Shown: positions 7,513-16,113 of the stretch, in pieces
Position numbering within the stretch: the stretch's first letter is position 1
How the letters are laid out: each line of letters starts with the position of its first letter
From: CAYZEZ01 sp964477295
GTDB lineage: Bacteria; Bacteroidota; Bacteroidia; Bacteroidales; SM23-62
Direction of reading: 5' to 3'
Length of the DNA: 18,154 nt
Assembly (NCBI GenBank): GCA_964477295.1
Contig: CAYZEZ010000072.1
Coordinates: 1 to 18,154 of the forward strand
Position numbers and translations under genes: made by a program
The notes under the pieces: generated by a model
Database searches by the model: none
What the model saw: the letters and a program-made list of their open reading frames with translations, nothing else
What the model was told of the DNA's origin: nothing

Positions 7513-8904
7513 TCACATAGCTAGGATAAACATCAGATAATTTGTGATGGCTCCGGCAATATATCCTGCCAGCGCCAGCAGGCTGATGCGCTTCAGATAC
7601 CAGATGAAATCAATATTTTCAAGGCCCATGGCGGCCACACCGGCTGCAGATCCGATGATCAAGAGGCTTCCTCCTGTACCGGCAGTGTAGGCAAGAAACT
7701 CCCAGAATTCACCATTCACCATGAAAAAGCTTGCATAACCTGCAGAACCGGCTTCGGTTATAGGGTACATTCCTATAGCACCTGCAACCAGGGGAACATT
7801 ATCAATGATGGACGATAGAAAACCTATTGCCAGGTCGATGAAGTAAACCTTGGAATCAGGCGATAGGTTGATGTGGTCGAGCGAGTGAGACAGGAGAGAG
7901 AGGTGTCCTGCGGATTGCAACGCTGAAACAGCGGTGAGTATTCCAAGAAAAAAGAGGACAGTTGGAGTGTCCACTTTCTTCAGTACCCTGGAAACAACCA
8001 GCTGACCTCTCATTCCCTTTGCCCTTCTTCTGTGCAATATTTCAGTTATAATCCAGATAACACTTAATCCGAATAACATTCCCAGGTAAGGCGGAAGATG
8101 CGTTAACGTTTTAAAGACAGGAACAAATAACAGGGCACCGACACCTATTACAAGCATTAATCGCCTCTCAAAATCTGTTATGGTTTCATTACTTAACTGT
8201 TCTTTTTGTGAAAGGGCAGGACGCTCAATATTACCTTTCGGATAAAAAAATGTAATTATTAAAAGTGGAATAACCATACACATCAGGCTGGGTAGAAAGA
8301 TCTCAACAATAATCTTTCCTGCCGTTACCTGTCCTCCGATCCATAACATAATAGTGGTAACATCACCAATGGGCGACCATGCCCCACCTGCATTAGCTGC
8401 CAGAACCACCATGCTTGCCATGAACCACCTGTCGCGCTGCTTGTCAATCAATTTCCTGAGCAGGGCTACAAGTACAATGGTTGTAGTAAGATTATCCAGG
8501 GCGGCCGACATGAAAAAGGTAAGGAAACTGATGATCCATAAGAGTTTGATCTTGTTGGTTGTCTTGATCCTGTCGGTAATAATTTTAAAGCCTTCATGGG
8601 AATCAACCATTTCAACAATGGTCATGGCTCCTAACAGGAAGAATAGGATCTGCGACATTTCCCCGAGATGATGGGTGATCTCATGATCTGCAATGAATTC
8701 AATGTATCCACCACCAGGATTTTGATGCAGGTATTCAGCAAAATAGGGGCTGTTTGGCAGAATGGATTCTGCTCCCAGAATATATACTGTCCAGAGTAAT
8801 ACACCGGTAAGTAACGCAGTAGCTGCTTTATCAATTTTGAGGGGATGTTCAAGCGCTATCCCGGTATAGCCCAGGATAAAAATCACCACCATTAAGATAA
8901 ACAT
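7513..8904 (-). CDS. nhaD: NhaD-type Na+/H+ antiporter
   Basis: A 463-residue inner-membrane protein of the ion transporter superfamily that exchanges internal Na+ (or Li+) for external protons. About 12 hydrophobic segments are visible. The two inverted halves each carry the expected Asp-Asn core: SAALDNLTTTIV with D137-N138 and SSIIDNVPLVAGAIG with D368-N369. NAGGAWSPIGDVTTIMLW (~171-188) and GTGGSLLIIGSAAGVAAMG near the C-terminus are typical NhaD segments. The start is ATG 8904, with a good promoter just upstream and a clear terminator downstream, so it looks monocistronic. The assignment rests on recognised motifs; ion preference is inferred from the family. Confidence 0.93.
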   Translation of the reverse strand: MFILMVVIFILGYTGIALEHPLKIDKAATALLTGVLLWTVYILGAESILPNSPYFAEYLHQNPGGGYIEFIADHEITHHLGEMSQILFFLLGAMTIVEMVDSHEGFKIITDRIKTTNKIKLLWIISFLTFFMSAALDNLTTTIVLVALLRKLIDKQRDRWFMASMVVLAANAGGAWSPIGDVTTIMLWIGGQVTAGKIIVEIFLPSLMCMVIPLLIITFFYPKGNIERPALSQKEQLSNETITDFERRLMLVIGVGALLFVPVFKTLTHLPPYLGMLFGLSVIWIITEILHRRRAKGMRGQLVVSRVLKKVDTPTVLFFLGILTAVSALQSAGHLSLLSHSLDHINLSPDSKVYFIDLAIGFLSSIIDNVPLVAGAIGMYPITEAGSAGYASFFMVNGEFWEFLAYTAGTGGSLLIIGSAAGVAAMGLENIDFIWYLKRISLLALAGYIAGAITNYLMFILAM

Positions 8905-8935
8905 AGAACCTGTTATTGATTTTTATTTTGAACCA

Positions 8936-8966
8936 CAAATATAAAAATGTTCTGTATAGCCCAAAA
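8936..8966 (-). promoter_or_regulatory. Putative nhaD promoter
   Basis: On the minus strand TTTTG (8966-8962) is followed after 18 bases by TATATTTG (8943-8936), an exact TAnnTTTG match. Predicted start is near 8929, giving a leader of about 25 bases before ATG 8904. It is the best full promoter match in the window. Confidence 0.6.
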
Positions 8967-9023
8967 TGATTTATGACTGAAAAACAGGAAGGGGACCGGT
9001 TTTTTTAACAAATATCAAATAAA

Positions 9024-12000
9024 TCATCGTACTGATTGACCTCCTGATGTTTCACCGGATTCGCCACCGGCCTTTTTTTTCTTTTCATCACCTTTTTTGT
9101 TTGCTCCTGTCAGCATTCTCCAAAATCTCCGGCTCAACTCCCCGAAGGTATTGAAATCTTCACGATACACAAATCCCACGCCCTGTGTGTATAGGGATGA
9201 TTTATATAATTGGTCGTCATTGGAATGGTTATATGCCTTGATACTGAACTTCCCATCATCGGTTAGTTTTACATTCACATCAAATTCCCCGGCAATGTTG
9301 GAAGTATTGGTCCCTTCGTTCGTACCTGCAGCCTGTGTTCCGCCCACATCCAGGTTGGTATGGATGCTTACCCGGTCATCAAGGATCTGTGTGGAAAGGG
9401 CCACTTCCACCTGGTCTGAGGTGATATCATCTCCCGGACGATAATTCACACCAATATCAAAATCGTTACTGATCTGTGAAAGCCAGTTGCTCAATTGATT
9501 GGAAAGCAGCTCGCTGGTTGTTACGCCAGCCATACTTACCCCTCCTGAAGAGGCAGTACCTGCATTGATCTGCGGAGTTGAAAAGTTATTAATAACCAAT
9601 AAAGACAGGAATTGCTTTGTTAGTTCTTCATCAGTAGTGATAGCATTTTTTACGAAATTTTTTGTTTCTTCCTCTGCAGAAGGTAAAATAATCTCAAACT
9701 GTATAGTGGGATTCATCATTTTATCTGTCATCAGTAAATGACAATCGACCGGATACCTTTTATTCAAATATTCCGGACCTTCCGGCACCAGAATGGCTGG
9801 TGTGGCTTTAGTAGAATATACGGCCCTCATATCGATCACGGCATCCATGGGGTCCCCGTTCCACGAAATGCTACCTCCTTTCTGAACCTTCAGGCGTTTA
9901 TTTATAATATTCTGAAGTGTGAAAAGATATTCACCTTCTTCAATCTGATAACTGCCATACATTTTAAATTCTCCCACAGGATTAAGTTCGAGCCGAATGT
10001 TGCCATAACCGTTGCCTTTCATAATATCACCTACCTGGGGATCAAAAATAATCTGCACTTCGGCCAGGGGATTAATTTCCAGGTCGAAACTCATATTAAG
10101 TCCGATGGTTTTATGGTTATCTCCATTTCCGTTCCTGTATTGAATCTCTTCCGGTAACGTCTCTCCTGAGTTGACAAATACAATAAAGTTGCTTTCACTT
10201 ATCTCCTTGCCTTCATTCATATTGATATTTAATTCAGTGTCATCTTCTGTCCGTACCGAGATGTTCATGTCAATATTTCCCGATTCCCTCTTTAGTTGAA
10301 CAATACCGGTTCCGATGGCTCTTCCATAATAAAGTGTATTATTGATTTCCCTGGTATTCAATAAATAAAAGTTGTCCATATTGAGAGTCAGATCCATGGT
10401 CAGGTCGCGTAAATCCTTGCTGTTTATATTCCCGTTTAGATAAGCCACACTGCCCTGCTCATCGTAGAGATCAAAATCCTTGAACCTGATGTTGTTCTTT
10501 TTTATCTGTATTTCATTGCTGAAATTATAACGGGTTTGAAGATACGTCACCAGGAAACCTACCTTTTGCAACTTTATTTTTCCTTCAAGGAGGGGTTTTG
10601 ATACAGTTCCGTGGAGCCTCATGTCTCCACTAATAATTCCTGATAACTCTTCCAGGTATTCATCCAGGTATGGGTAAACGATGTTCAGACGAAGCTTGTC
10701 AAGGATGAAATCCAGGTCCAGTTCCGTGGAAGCAGGCTTATAGTCTCCGTCAAGATGTAGTGTTTCTAAATTGCCCCTGAAAGAAGATGCCGTCATTTTT
10801 ATTTTCTGGTCCTTATTGATCCAGTTAGTCTGAATTTTTGTGTCTCCAAGTATTTCATCATTGATAGCCAATTCCTTAATAGTAAAATTTGAGATAAACA
10901 AAGGATTGTTATACAGGTTTGATAAAACAGTATTTCCATCCAGGATACCACTGATCTCCAATCCAAAACGATTTGTTATAACGTTGAAATTTTCAAGGTT
11001 GAGGGTATGGGATGTGAGGGTAAGAATATCATCCGGAAGCTCTGAAATTATGCCATCCAGGTTAAAAAACTGGTTATTATGAACGATTTTAAAATTATTA
11101 ATACTGATCGAGGTAGAATCGATTGTTCCTCTACTGGCCTGTATATCCCAGACGGTGTCCCGGATTATAATTGATCGTGGAAGCATATTCCAGTAAATAA
11201 CCGGTCTTTGATCATCACGGGCTTCCAGATATACCTCTCCACTGATCCTTCCACTGAATATTTTCATATCAGGATCATCCCATTCAATGTCCAGAAGAGT
11301 TTTGTTTTTTGAACTTTCAGATTCAATATCCAATTTATTGAAGGTTATTTTTTCACCCAGGTTGAAACTGTTTAAATTTACGTTCAGCCGGGTTGCAGTA
11401 TCATTTGATAAAAGTGACATTGACAGTTCTGACCAATGATTATTTTTATAATCCAGTTCAGGGAAATCACAGAGAATTTTTAGACGATAATCGCCTGGAT
11501 TATATTCGCCGGATACCTTTGAATCCCTTGCTATCTGGATCTCAGGCAAAAAGAAATCGGTTATGGGAAATGTATTTTTAAAATGGATATTAAAATTGAA
11601 ATGGTTTAATCCATAAAATGTGGTATCGAAAAATTCACTTTCTTCAATTCTGAGGGCAGGGAAATGATTTTCAACAATCCTTCCAAAAGCCTTGCCAATT
11701 GAGTTGAAATCATACAAACCAATAATTTCTGCATCCAGAAAGTCCGATTTCAGGACCATTCTATTGGAATCTGGACGATGATTGGCTAACAGGTTGAAAT
11801 CATATATCTGGATTTGCTTATCAGGTCTTTGAAAAAGGGAATTGACCAGGTTGATTTCCCCGTCAAAATCATCCAGGTTGGTACCGGTAAAGTTGGCATT
11901 TAAATAGCACGACAGGGTATAATCCGGATCGGCTTTGGATATATTCAGCGGGAAAAGCTTTGCTTTATCGACATTGGCGGTGAAGTCGAAAACAGGCAGT

Positions 12001-13592
12001 GTGTCAGATGCATCGATCTTACCATAGAATTCCATTTTCAGGTTGGGATCTTCCACAGCAAAACTGCCGTCAAAAGTATTATTACTTAGTTCGCCGATGA
12101 GGAATATATTTTGGTAATCGTAATTGTTCAGGAACAAACTGGAAATTTTACCATCCATATCAGCCTGAATTTGCCCGCCCGGACTGCTGATCCCGCTCAC
12201 TTTGGCATTCATACTTATGGCGCCAAGTGTTTCTGGTATCCCGGCCAGCTCACCCAGGTCGAATCCTACAGTTTTAAGCTGCCCGTGAAAACTGGTCTGG
12301 TCACCTTGTACCGGCTGGATCGAGATATCGGTGGAGACCTGACCAAGATCAGTGATTAATTTACCATAGGATACAAAATCATTGATGAATCCAATGAACT
12401 TACCCCGGTAGTATATTTTGCCCAGTTTCAGAATATTGTCTGAAATCTCAAGCGTATCTGATAATCCCGGGATGCCATATGTCTTAATCAACCCTATGTC
12501 GGCCGTCAGGTTCTGGAAATCAAAAAACATATAGGTCTGATGATAATCTGGCATACCATTCAGGTCGAAATCACCGCTGAATGTCAGGTAGTTATGATAA
12601 TTTATTCTAACGTTTCGTCCCTTAAGGTTATTGAATTTTCCATAAAGTCTTCCTGAAAGGTCCACCTCCTCCTGCACCCCGTAGAATCTTTCAGAAAAAT
12701 ATCCAAGGTCGTGGACATCGAGATGGGAATCGGCAAAGTCCAGTTTGACCTTAACCTTATTCCAGATACCCTCTTCCCTGAAATCCTCGTAATCCCTGAA
12801 CTCGAAATGAACCTGATTAGCGAATACCCTGGATTGCTTATTCTTAATACGGACATTTGAAAAGTCAAGCAGCTGCTTATGAATAGTAAAGTCAGCTGCA
12901 AAATCTTCAGCAATGAATCCGGTTTTCTCCTGGAAATTAGCATGGGTTACAGAAAACTTTACCGTGTCTGATGCTAAGATTAGGTCCCGCAGGTCAAGGT
13001 CCAGCTTATTCAGAGAGAGATCACTGAAGTTTATTCCATGAGAAACATCTGATGGATTATATGGATTTTCCAGTTTGAACCTGGAATCCTTTACCTCGAT
13101 GTTTCTCACAGAAAAATCCCATTTGCTTCTAGAGGTGTCCGGTCGTTCCCTGATTCCCTGGATAAGATATTGGATATTGGCCACCTGTTCGCTGTCAATG
13201 GCAATCCGAATCAGTGAATGTTCAAGTTTGATCTTACTTAGATAGAGCCGTTTTGCAGACAGGTTGAATTTTTTTGTAGTAGCTGTTATTCTATTGGCAT
13301 ACAGAAGAGTATCACTTGCCTGGTCTTTAAGTAATACATGGTTCAGGATGACCCTGTTAAAAAATATTATATCAACCGATTCAATAGAAAATTCAGCTTT
13401 CAGGTTTTCTGAAACCTGCTTGGCGATCTCATTGGCCAGGTAAGATTGGATTTTCCTGTTCTGAAGCAGAATAAATGCTGTGGACGGTATGGCGAACAAT
13501 CCCAGCAGGATGATGATTAATATTTTAACCAGTTTTTTGATAACTTTGGCCCCGATTACTATTAAAACGTAAATAAATAAAAAAAAGTTCAA
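9024..13592 (-). CDS. tamB: TamB/AsmA-superfamily translocation and assembly protein
   Basis: A 1522-residue envelope protein. One N-terminal membrane anchor (~residues 14-45, within KILIIILLGLFAIPSTAFILL) precedes a very long periplasmic region of repeating beta strands (motifs like LNGNINSKDL). The C-terminal TamB/DUF490 domain (~1090-1480) includes GNGYGNIRLELNPVGEFKMY, YQIEEGEYLFTLQNI and LSLLVINNF. The tail is Lys/Gly/Ser-rich (KKKKAGGESG). Such proteins form a hydrophobic groove bridging the inner and outer membranes and act in lipid transport or outer-membrane protein assembly. The start is odd: the frame opens only at TTG 13592, with no in-frame ATG nearby; an upstream ATG (13602) is one base out of frame beside a run of eight T. 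Divergent from tsaD with 26 bases between. No clear terminator follows. Confidence 0.92.
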   Translation of the reverse strand: MNFFLFIYVLIVIGAKVIKKLVKILIIILLGLFAIPSTAFILLQNRKIQSYLANEIAKQVSENLKAEFSIESVDIIFFNRVILNHVLLKDQASDTLLYANRITATTKKFNLSAKRLYLSKIKLEHSLIRIAIDSEQVANIQYLIQGIRERPDTSRSKWDFSVRNIEVKDSRFKLENPYNPSDVSHGINFSDLSLNKLDLDLRDLILASDTVKFSVTHANFQEKTGFIAEDFAADFTIHKQLLDFSNVRIKNKQSRVFANQVHFEFRDYEDFREEGIWNKVKVKLDFADSHLDVHDLGYFSERFYGVQEEVDLSGRLYGKFNNLKGRNVRINYHNYLTFSGDFDLNGMPDYHQTYMFFDFQNLTADIGLIKTYGIPGLSDTLEISDNILKLGKIYYRGKFIGFINDFVSYGKLITDLGQVSTDISIQPVQGDQTSFHGQLKTVGFDLGELAGIPETLGAISMNAKVSGISSPGGQIQADMDGKISSLFLNNYDYQNIFLIGELSNNTFDGSFAVEDPNLKMEFYGKIDASDTLPVFDFTANVDKAKLFPLNISKADPDYTLSCYLNANFTGTNLDDFDGEINLVNSLFQRPDKQIQIYDFNLLANHRPDSNRMVLKSDFLDAEIIGLYDFNSIGKAFGRIVENHFPALRIEESEFFDTTFYGLNHFNFNIHFKNTFPITDFFLPEIQIARDSKVSGEYNPGDYRLKILCDFPELDYKNNHWSELSMSLLSNDTATRLNVNLNSFNLGEKITFNKLDIESESSKNKTLLDIEWDDPDMKIFSGRISGEVYLEARDDQRPVIYWNMLPRSIIIRDTVWDIQASRGTIDSTSISINNFKIVHNNQFFNLDGIISELPDDILTLTSHTLNLENFNVITNRFGLEISGILDGNTVLSNLYNNPLFISNFTIKELAINDEILGDTKIQTNWINKDQKIKMTASSFRGNLETLHLDGDYKPASTELDLDFILDKLRLNIVYPYLDEYLEELSGIISGDMRLHGTVSKPLLEGKIKLQKVGFLVTYLQTRYNFSNEIQIKKNNIRFKDFDLYDEQGSVAYLNGNINSKDLRDLTMDLTLNMDNFYLLNTREINNTLYYGRAIGTGIVQLKRESGNIDMNISVRTEDDTELNINMNEGKEISESNFIVFVNSGETLPEEIQYRNGNGDNHKTIGLNMSFDLEINPLAEVQIIFDPQVGDIMKGNGYGNIRLELNPVGEFKMYGSYQIEEGEYLFTLQNIINKRLKVQKGGSISWNGDPMDAVIDMRAVYSTKATPAILVPEGPEYLNKRYPVDCHLLMTDKMMNPTIQFEIILPSAEEETKNFVKNAITTDEELTKQFLSLLVINNFSTPQINAGTASSGGVSMAGVTTSELLSNQLSNWLSQISNDFDIGVNYRPGDDITSDQVEVALSTQILDDRVSIHTNLDVGGTQAAGTNEGTNTSNIAGEFDVNVKLTDDGKFSIKAYNHSNDDQLYKSSLYTQGVGFVYREDFNTFGELSRRFWRMLTGANKKGDEKKKKAGGESGETSGGQSVR

Positions 13593-13618
13593 ATAGCCTC
13601 ATTTACTTTGGTTTATAA

Positions 13619-14638
13619 ATGGTTATGACCATCCTTGGAATAGAATCTTCGTGTGATGATACTGCTGCAGCAATAGTGGATGATGGATTTTTATTATCAA
13701 GCACTGTCGCCGACCAGGATGTTCATAAAAAATACGGGGGCGTTGTGCCGGAATTGGCCTCGAGGGCACACCAGCAAAACATTATTCCTGTAGTTGACCT
13801 GGCCATACAACAGGCTGGGATTGAAATTGATGGTATTCAGGCTGTTGCATTTACCCGTGGACCGGGATTGCTCGGATCATTACTGGTAGGAACTTCATTT
13901 GCAAAAGGATTTGCCCTGGCCCGGAATGTTCCTCTTATCGAAGTCAATCACTTGCAGGCACATATAGTAGTTCACTTTATTAAGGAGCACGGAGTATCCG
14001 CTTCACATCCGCCTTTTCCTTTTCTCTGCTTATTGGTTTCAGGTGGACATACCCAACTGGTTATCGTGCACAGCCATCTTGAAATGGAGGTGATTGGTCA
14101 AACCATTGACGACGCTGCCGGAGAGGCCTTTGATAAATGTGCCAAGATCATGGGATTGCCTTATCCGGGTGGACCAATGGTCGATGAACTGGCCAGGTTG
14201 GGTGACCCTTCTGCATTCGGGTTTACCAAACCAAAAACAGATCCATTCAATTTTAGCTTCAGTGGGCTAAAAACCAACTTCTTATACTTTATACAGGATC
14301 AATTGAAACAGGATGAAGCCTTTATAGAGAACCGTAAAAACGACCTGTGTGCCTCATTACAGTTTACAATCATCCGGATCCTGATGGAGAAGCTTATCCT
14401 GGCATCTGAAAAAACAGGGATCCGTTCCGTGGCTCTGGCGGGGGGTGTGTCAGCCAATTCAGGGTTGCGAACTGCCCTGGGCAGGGAAGCAGGCAAACGT
14501 GGTTGGGATATATACATCCCGGAAGTAAAATTTACAATGGATAACGCTGCCATGATCGCCGCTACCGGATATTTCAAATATCTCGCAGGGGATTTTACGG
14601 GACATGATATATCACCTGCAGCCCGATTGCCATTTTAA
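13619..14638 (+). CDS. tsaD: tRNA N6-adenosine threonylcarbamoyltransferase TsaD
   Basis: Catalytic subunit that transfers threonylcarbamoyl from TC-AMP to A37 of ANN-decoding tRNAs (t6A), working with TsaB, TsaE and TsaC/Sua5, none of which is in the window. At 339 residues it has normal length. Visible are the opening ILGIESSCDDT, GGVVPELASRAH, the metal-binding pair H111/H115 in NHLQAH, LVSGGHTQL (~139-147), DDAAGEAFDK (~164-173) and ALAGGVSANSGLR. The start is ATG 13619; ATG 13625 (MTILGIE) is equally credible. TACTTTG just upstream resembles a -7 element one base short. Divergent from tamB. Confidence 0.97.
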   Translation: MVMTILGIESSCDDTAAAIVDDGFLLSSTVADQDVHKKYGGVVPELASRAHQQNIIPVVDLAIQQAGIEIDGIQAVAFTRGPGLLGSLLVGTSFAKGFALARNVPLIEVNHLQAHIVVHFIKEHGVSASHPPFPFLCLLVSGGHTQLVIVHSHLEMEVIGQTIDDAAGEAFDKCAKIMGLPYPGGPMVDELARLGDPSAFGFTKPKTDPFNFSFSGLKTNFLYFIQDQLKQDEAFIENRKNDLCASLQFTIIRILMEKLILASEKTGIRSVALAGGVSANSGLRTALGREAGKRGWDIYIPEVKFTMDNAAMIAATGYFKYLAGDFTGHDISPAARLPF

Positions 14639-14717
14639 TTGCCAGGGATTATACGGCTAACGGCAACCAAAATAGTACAGGAAGACTTTCAAAATTCACC
14701 CTGGCTATTCTTTTTTT
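14637..14717 (+). terminator. Possible tsaD terminator, long-loop inverted repeat
   Basis: AATTGCCAGGG (14637-14647) and CCCTGGCTATT (14699-14709) pair with a single T-T mismatch and are followed by seven T (14711-14717). The 51-base loop is much longer than usual for an intrinsic terminator, so the repeat may be fortuitous. Confidence 0.35.
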
Positions 14718-14743
14718 GATTATACAGAAAAGTATTATCTTTA
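14715..14743 (+). promoter_or_regulatory. Putative promoter of the siaC-like gene
   Basis: TTTG (14715-14718) stands 17 bases before TATCTTTA (14736-14743), a 7/8 match to TAnnTTTG. The predicted start is near 14750, about 13 bases before ATG 14763. The -33 box shares the T-run of the possible tsaD terminator. Confidence 0.45.
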
Positions 14744-14762
14744 GAAAATTGAAGTAGCAGAC

Positions 14763-15137
14763 ATGGAATTATTTAATCTTGAAGGAACAAAAAAGACACC
14801 AAAGGTCTCTCTCGACCCTTCAGGGAAGATTTTTTTAGGGGGTCGTTCAATACCTGAAGATGCCTCGAAATTCTTTGGAGCAGTTCTTGCCTGGATTATT
14901 GATTACTGCAACTCACCTAAGGATTCCACTACTGTTGACATAGAACTTGAATACTTTAATAGTGGCTCGGCAAAGTATGTTATGCAGATATTGAGAGAGC
15001 TCAGTGAATTGAAAAATAGTGGAAAAAGCCTGACCGTTAACTGGTTTTATGAAGAGGGTGACGATGATATCCTTGAAAGAGGCGAGTACTATTCCAGCAT
15101 TCTCAACCTGGAGATCAATTTTATTGAAACCGAATAA
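14763..15137 (+). CDS. SiaC-family (DUF1987) regulatory phosphoprotein
   Basis: A 124-residue acidic cytoplasmic protein of the DUF1987/SiaC family. It opens with LEGTKKTPKVSLDPSGKIFL and continues with GGRSIPEDASKFFGAVLAWI (~26-45), LEYFNSGSAKYVMQIL (~62-77) and a C-terminal YEEGDDDILERGEYY (~93-109), which follow the family pattern. In Pseudomonas aeruginosa SiaC binds and activates the diguanylate cyclase SiaD, and its partner-switching is set by the kinase SiaB and phosphatase SiaA acting on a threonine in the corresponding N-T-S-S stretch. Here that site reads N66-S67-G68-S69, so a serine would be the phosphoacceptor if phosphorylation is kept. No kinase, phosphatase or cyclase gene is adjacent. 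It converges with the next gene, six bases apart. Confidence 0.85.
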   Translation: MELFNLEGTKKTPKVSLDPSGKIFLGGRSIPEDASKFFGAVLAWIIDYCNSPKDSTTVDIELEYFNSGSAKYVMQILRELSELKNSGKSLTVNWFYEEGDDDILERGEYYSSILNLEINFIETE

Positions 15138-15143
15138 TCCTTC

Positions 15144-15857
15144 CTATAAATTATTATAATAGTCAAACAATTTAATCAGATCATCTTCATTATGCAGGTT
15201 GATCTCTCTTTCTTTTAAGAATACCCCGATCTGATCAGCCTGGTCGCTAAATAATTCCAGGATGGCTTTTTTGCGGAGTTTTAATTCCTTCATCTCACGA
15301 TTGTGTTTGACCATATAAATAGTTCTGTCGGAATATTCATCATAACGCTTTGCATCAGAATATGGATTCTTGTAATCTGATTCACGGAATTCCTTTACCC
15401 TTCTTTTAAAAAGTGGTGTCTCTCCTTCATATATAACCTGGATGAATTCACTGCGGCTGGCCTGCGGGACAAATTCCTGCTGGTACATCTGTATTTCTTT
15501 TTCTTCAGGGTTGGTTACAGTAAAATATAAAATATCATTAGTGTTCACTTCGTAGGTTTGTCCCTCCTTCTTATAAAGGAGTTTTCCTGTGAAGATGTTG
15601 TAGTTGATCATAAGATCGGATACTTTTCTGTCGGCCATAAAATAGATGGTGCCATTCATGAACTCCTCATTTAGAAGTGGCGTTCCGATCAGCTCCCCAC
15701 TCTTTAAGTTATACATGATGATCTGATTCGGATTGAACTGGTTCCATTCCACATACTGTGGTTTGTCGGGATGCACTGCTTTAATCTCCTGTGAATAAAT
15801 TATCGGGGTCATTGCAATTAAGGCGCTTGTCATTGCAATTGTTAGGATTCGGCGCAT
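15144..15857 (-). CDS. Secreted/periplasmic protein of unknown function
   Basis: A 237-residue protein starting at ATG 15857 with a signal peptide of ~22 residues (MRRILTIAMTSALIAMTPIIYS) ahead of QEIKAV. It has no lipoprotein cysteine and no internal membrane helix. The mature part is rich in Tyr, Glu and Lys, with alternating strands (LMINYNIFTGKLLYKKEG, ILYFTV, FIQVIYEG) up to ~residue 145. A charged helical C-terminus follows (KELKLRKKAILELFSDQADQ, then KEREINLHNEDDLIKLFDYY). The strand-then-helix layout resembles uncharacterised exported proteins seen widely in Bacteroidetes, but I cannot name a family or role. It is transcribed convergently with the siaC-like gene and has its own candidate promoter. 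Confidence 0.85.
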   Translation of the reverse strand: MRRILTIAMTSALIAMTPIIYSQEIKAVHPDKPQYVEWNQFNPNQIIMYNLKSGELIGTPLLNEEFMNGTIYFMADRKVSDLMINYNIFTGKLLYKKEGQTYEVNTNDILYFTVTNPEEKEIQMYQQEFVPQASRSEFIQVIYEGETPLFKRRVKEFRESDYKNPYSDAKRYDEYSDRTIYMVKHNREMKELKLRKKAILELFSDQADQIGVFLKEREINLHNEDDLIKLFDYYNNL

Positions 15858-15895
15858 AATGTGTAATTTTTATTGATTATTGTTATTTAAGTGCC

Positions 15896-15923
15896 TGCAA
15901 CATGCAACATGCAACTTTCAACC
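15896..15923. repeat. Four tandem heptamers, decaying
   Basis: TGCAACA, TGCAACA, TGCAACT and TTCAACC follow one another without gaps. Short decaying repeats of this kind turn up in Bacteroidetes intergenic DNA. There is no palindromic unit or unique spacer, so this is not a CRISPR. Confidence 0.6.
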
Positions 15924-15947
15924 TGACCTTTGACACTTTGTAATGCT

Positions 15948-15984
15948 CAAAGTTAAAATATTGACTTTAAATAAACCTCAAAAA
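15948..15984 (-). promoter_or_regulatory. Putative promoter of the secreted-protein gene
   Basis: On the minus strand TTTTTG (15984-15979) precedes TAACTTTG (15955-15948), an exact TAnnTTTG match, by 23 bases, the upper end of accepted spacing. The resulting leader to ATG 15857 would be about 84 bases and would include the heptamer repeats. Confidence 0.4.
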
Positions 15985-16017
15985 TCAAGCCGGAAGATTA
16001 AAAAACTGTTTTTTCCC

Positions 16018-16031
16018 CGAAAACGTTTGCA
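16018..16031. promoter_or_regulatory. LacI-family operator-like site upstream of the permease
   Basis: CGAAAACGTTTGCA matches the generic LacI-family palindrome TGCAAACGTTTGCA at 12 of 14 positions, including the central CG and the whole right half. LacI-type regulators control maltose loci in several Bacteroidetes, which fits the downstream sugar permease and GH65 genes. The site is about 90 bases upstream of the predicted -7 box, a position that suits activation or looping better than simple blocking. No regulator gene is in view. Confidence 0.45.
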
Positions 16032-16113
16032 TTCAAAGGTGCATGCATAAATGTCATTCAAATGATCGAAAATGGCTTATATGCAGCATGTTTATTATGT
16101 TTTATTAGTGATT

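Noticed and set aside
8354..8671. 105-codon open frame on plus opposite nhaD
   Set aside because: It overlaps the conserved NhaD core on the other strand and shows no family features.
7513..8904. nhaD and exbB-exbD-tonB as one sodium-linked operon
   Set aside because: A strong terminator lies between them, and the exb genes have their own start region.
9738..10157. 139-codon open frame on plus inside tamB
   Set aside because: It is antisense to the conserved TamB domain, has no recognisable motif, and its composition follows from the opposite strand's codons.
15896..15923. Heptamer tandem repeat as a possible CRISPR remnant
   Set aside because: The units are 7 bases, contiguous and decaying, with no spacers or palindromic repeat and no cas genes.
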